Part shown: in pieces, positions 62,767-64,000 of the stretch | Layout: the number at the start of each line of letters is the position of its first letter | How positions within the stretch are numbered: position 1 is the stretch's first letter | NCBI RefSeq assembly: GCF_900156625.1 | Contig: NZ_FTOB01000003.1 | Location: 806,001-870,000, forward strand | DNA length: 64,000 nt | Source: Zobellia uliginosa | Lineage (GTDB): Bacteria > Bacteroidota > Bacteroidia > Flavobacteriales > Flavobacteriaceae | Reading direction: 5' to 3' | Program-made: the position numbers and the translations under genes | The notes under the pieces: generated by a model | Seen by the model: the letters and a program-made list of their open reading frames with translations, nothing else | Databases searched by the model: none | Told to the model about the DNA's origin: nothing

Positions 62767-64000
62767 TTAGTTTATGATTCCTAAGGGAGCAGTCGTTTTC
62801 CAGGCGCCCCGAGTAAAGTCGGGAAATTCTTGTGGTGCCCCATTGGCTGCCACGGAAGCTTCACTTAAGGGTGAAACCGCACTCCACAGGCAACCTTCGT
62901 AAACATTTTGGTCTAAAGGCTCCCCGTTTCTTAAACATTCAACGATACGGAATAACATCATAAAGTCCATTCCGCCATGACCGCCCATCTTTGTGGCCAA
63001 CTCGCCCACACGTTTGTACAAAGGGTGTTCGTATTTCTCGTAAATTTTGGCCAAGTCCTCGCCTTCTGCCCAGTGATGGTGGTCTTCCGTAGCGCCTTCT
63101 ACACCACCTTCAATGGCCATTCGGGTCGGGAAGCCCGCCAAAGTGCCCTTGGTTCCCTGGATCATATTGTGACGGGTATAGGGGCGTGGACTCGTTTCGT
63201 CCCATTGTACCATAATGGTGCGGCCCAAAGTACTTTTAATGATAGAGGTATTGATATCCCCTCCCTTGTAATCTAATTTATTCCATTTATGATCTGCAGG
63301 GAAGTTTTTTTCCGCATACAGTTTACGGCCCCTTGCGGGAGATGAGAAGGAATTGATAAACTTGAAGTTATCTTCTGTACGGGCAATGTTCATATACTGT
63401 GCCACGGGACCCAAACCATGGGTCGGGTAAAGATTTCCATTTCTATGGGCGTAATGCGGTGTTCTCCAAGAACCCGTGCCACGGTCAACTTCGTTCATTT
63501 GAAAACGTAACTCGTGAATATAGGCGGCCTCGCCATGGAGTAATTCCCCTATAACCCCTTTTCTACACATGTTCAAGTACAATAGCTCGTCTCTACCATA
63601 GTTGACGTTTTCCATCATCATACAGTGTTTCTTCGTTTTTTCCGAAGTGTCCACTATGTCCCACATTTCTTGCAAGGTCAAGGCCAATGGGACTTCAACA
63701 AAAGCATGGCCGCCGGCGTTCATGGTCGCTATGGCCATTGGGGCATGTAAGCTCCAAGGGGTTGCAATAATTACGGCATCGGGTTTTTGCTCCTTCAGCA
63801 TTTTTTTCCAATCGTTCTCACCATCGGTATACAATTTCACTTTTTTATGTCGTTCCCCTTTACCAACTTCTTTACAGACATTTGCGGATTTTTTGGCCAG
63901 GTCTTCATAGAGGTCGGAAATGGCAACGACCTCTGTACCTTCTATCGCCGCGATTTGAGACACATGTCCAGACCCCCTAGCCCCTACTCCGATAAAGGCA
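62767..64000 (-). CDS. Gfo/Idh/MocA oxidoreductase, GH109-like (5' end missing)
   Basis: This is a partial gene cut by the right window edge; 411 codons are visible. The first visible residues, AFIGVGARGSGHVSQIAA, are the nucleotide-binding loop of a Rossmann domain. The catalytic region RNGNLYPTHGLGPVAQY (about 200 residues in) is the signature of GH109 enzymes, which cleave N-acetylgalactosaminides through a bound NAD. FVEVPLALTLQE is the conserved EKP-like segment with Lys replaced by Val, which also fits GH109. The start should be upstream of 64000, probably with a Tat signal. Substrate specificity is inferred from the family only. Confidence 0.87.
   Translation of the reverse strand, partial: AFIGVGARGSGHVSQIAAIEGTEVVAISDLYEDLAKKSANVCKEVGKGERHKKVKLYTDGENDWKKMLKEQKPDAVIIATPWSLHAPMAIATMNAGGHAFVEVPLALTLQEMWDIVDTSEKTKKHCMMMENVNYGRDELLYLNMCRKGVIGELLHGEAAYIHELRFQMNEVDRGTGSWRTPHYAHRNGNLYPTHGLGPVAQYMNIARTEDNFKFINSFSSPARGRKLYAEKNFPADHKWNKLDYKGGDINTSIIKSTLGRTIMVQWDETSPRPYTRHNMIQGTKGTLAGFPTRMAIEGGVEGATEDHHHWAEGEDLAKIYEKYEHPLYKRVGELATKMGGHGGMDFMMLFRIVECLRNGEPLDQNVYEGCLWSAVSPLSEASVAANGAPQEFPDFTRGAWKTTAPLGIIN

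Overview
The window is chromosomal DNA of a marine flavobacterium (Bacteroidota, Flavobacteriaceae), probably close to Zobellia or Maribacter. The evidence is a short primary sigma factor beginning MRQLKI, many lipoproteins with a Cys followed by acidic residues, promoters of the TTTG-N19-TAnnTTTG type, YaiO-type outer-membrane genes, and a set of alginate lyases (PL6-PL7-PL6) of the kind used to eat brown-algal cell walls. There are no rRNA or tRNA genes, CRISPR arrays or insertion sequences that I can see.

Layout. 1-588: the 5' part of a protealysin-like M4 protease that runs off the left edge. 691-6195 (minus): a molybdenum-hydroxylase operon (Fe-S subunit, molybdopterin subunit, XdhC, MobA-like nucleotidyltransferase, amidohydrolase). 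6497-9035 (plus): a VWA lipoprotein, an OmpA-type lipoprotein and a small membrane peptide. 9049-12628 (minus): M14 carboxypeptidase, peptidoglycan amidase and 3D-domain lipoprotein in overlapping order, then a hydroxyacid dehydrogenase. 12727-15185: serine hydrolase and menB. 15531-21166 (plus): a duplicated PAS-kinase/receiver cassette in which one receiver has decayed. 21199-25639 (minus): glycosyltransferase, helicase, hydroxyacid reductase and DUF6155-like protein. 25811-26674: rpoD.

26754-27080 (minus) holds two tandem, mutually similar genes for 32-33-residue peptides with their own good promoter, ending at a terminator shared with rpoD. 27466-36467 (minus) is a tightly packed six-gene operon (Hpt, receiver, membrane HEAT-repeat protein, processive GT2, LtaS-like phosphotransferase with TPRs, TPR plus YaiO barrel). 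It looks like an uncharacterised, phosphorelay-controlled exopolysaccharide synthesis and export system.

36661-50000 is mostly housekeeping and small enzymes: dipeptidase, thioesterase, aldehyde dehydrogenase, cysE-cysM, CorA, a divergent TruA homologue and several unknown proteins. 49972-52160 is an OmpR-type two-component pair. 52223-58329 (minus) is the alginate cluster: PL6 then PL7 from one promoter, and a second PL6 from its own. Both promoters carry the same pair of TTGGTnnACCAA operators overlapping the -7 box, so one repressor, not encoded here, probably controls both. No SusC/SusD genes are present. 58516-59880 is a kelch-propeller lipoprotein, 59951-62648 a MoxR ATPase/VWA pair, and 62767 to the right edge a GH109-like Gfo/Idh/MocA oxidoreductase.
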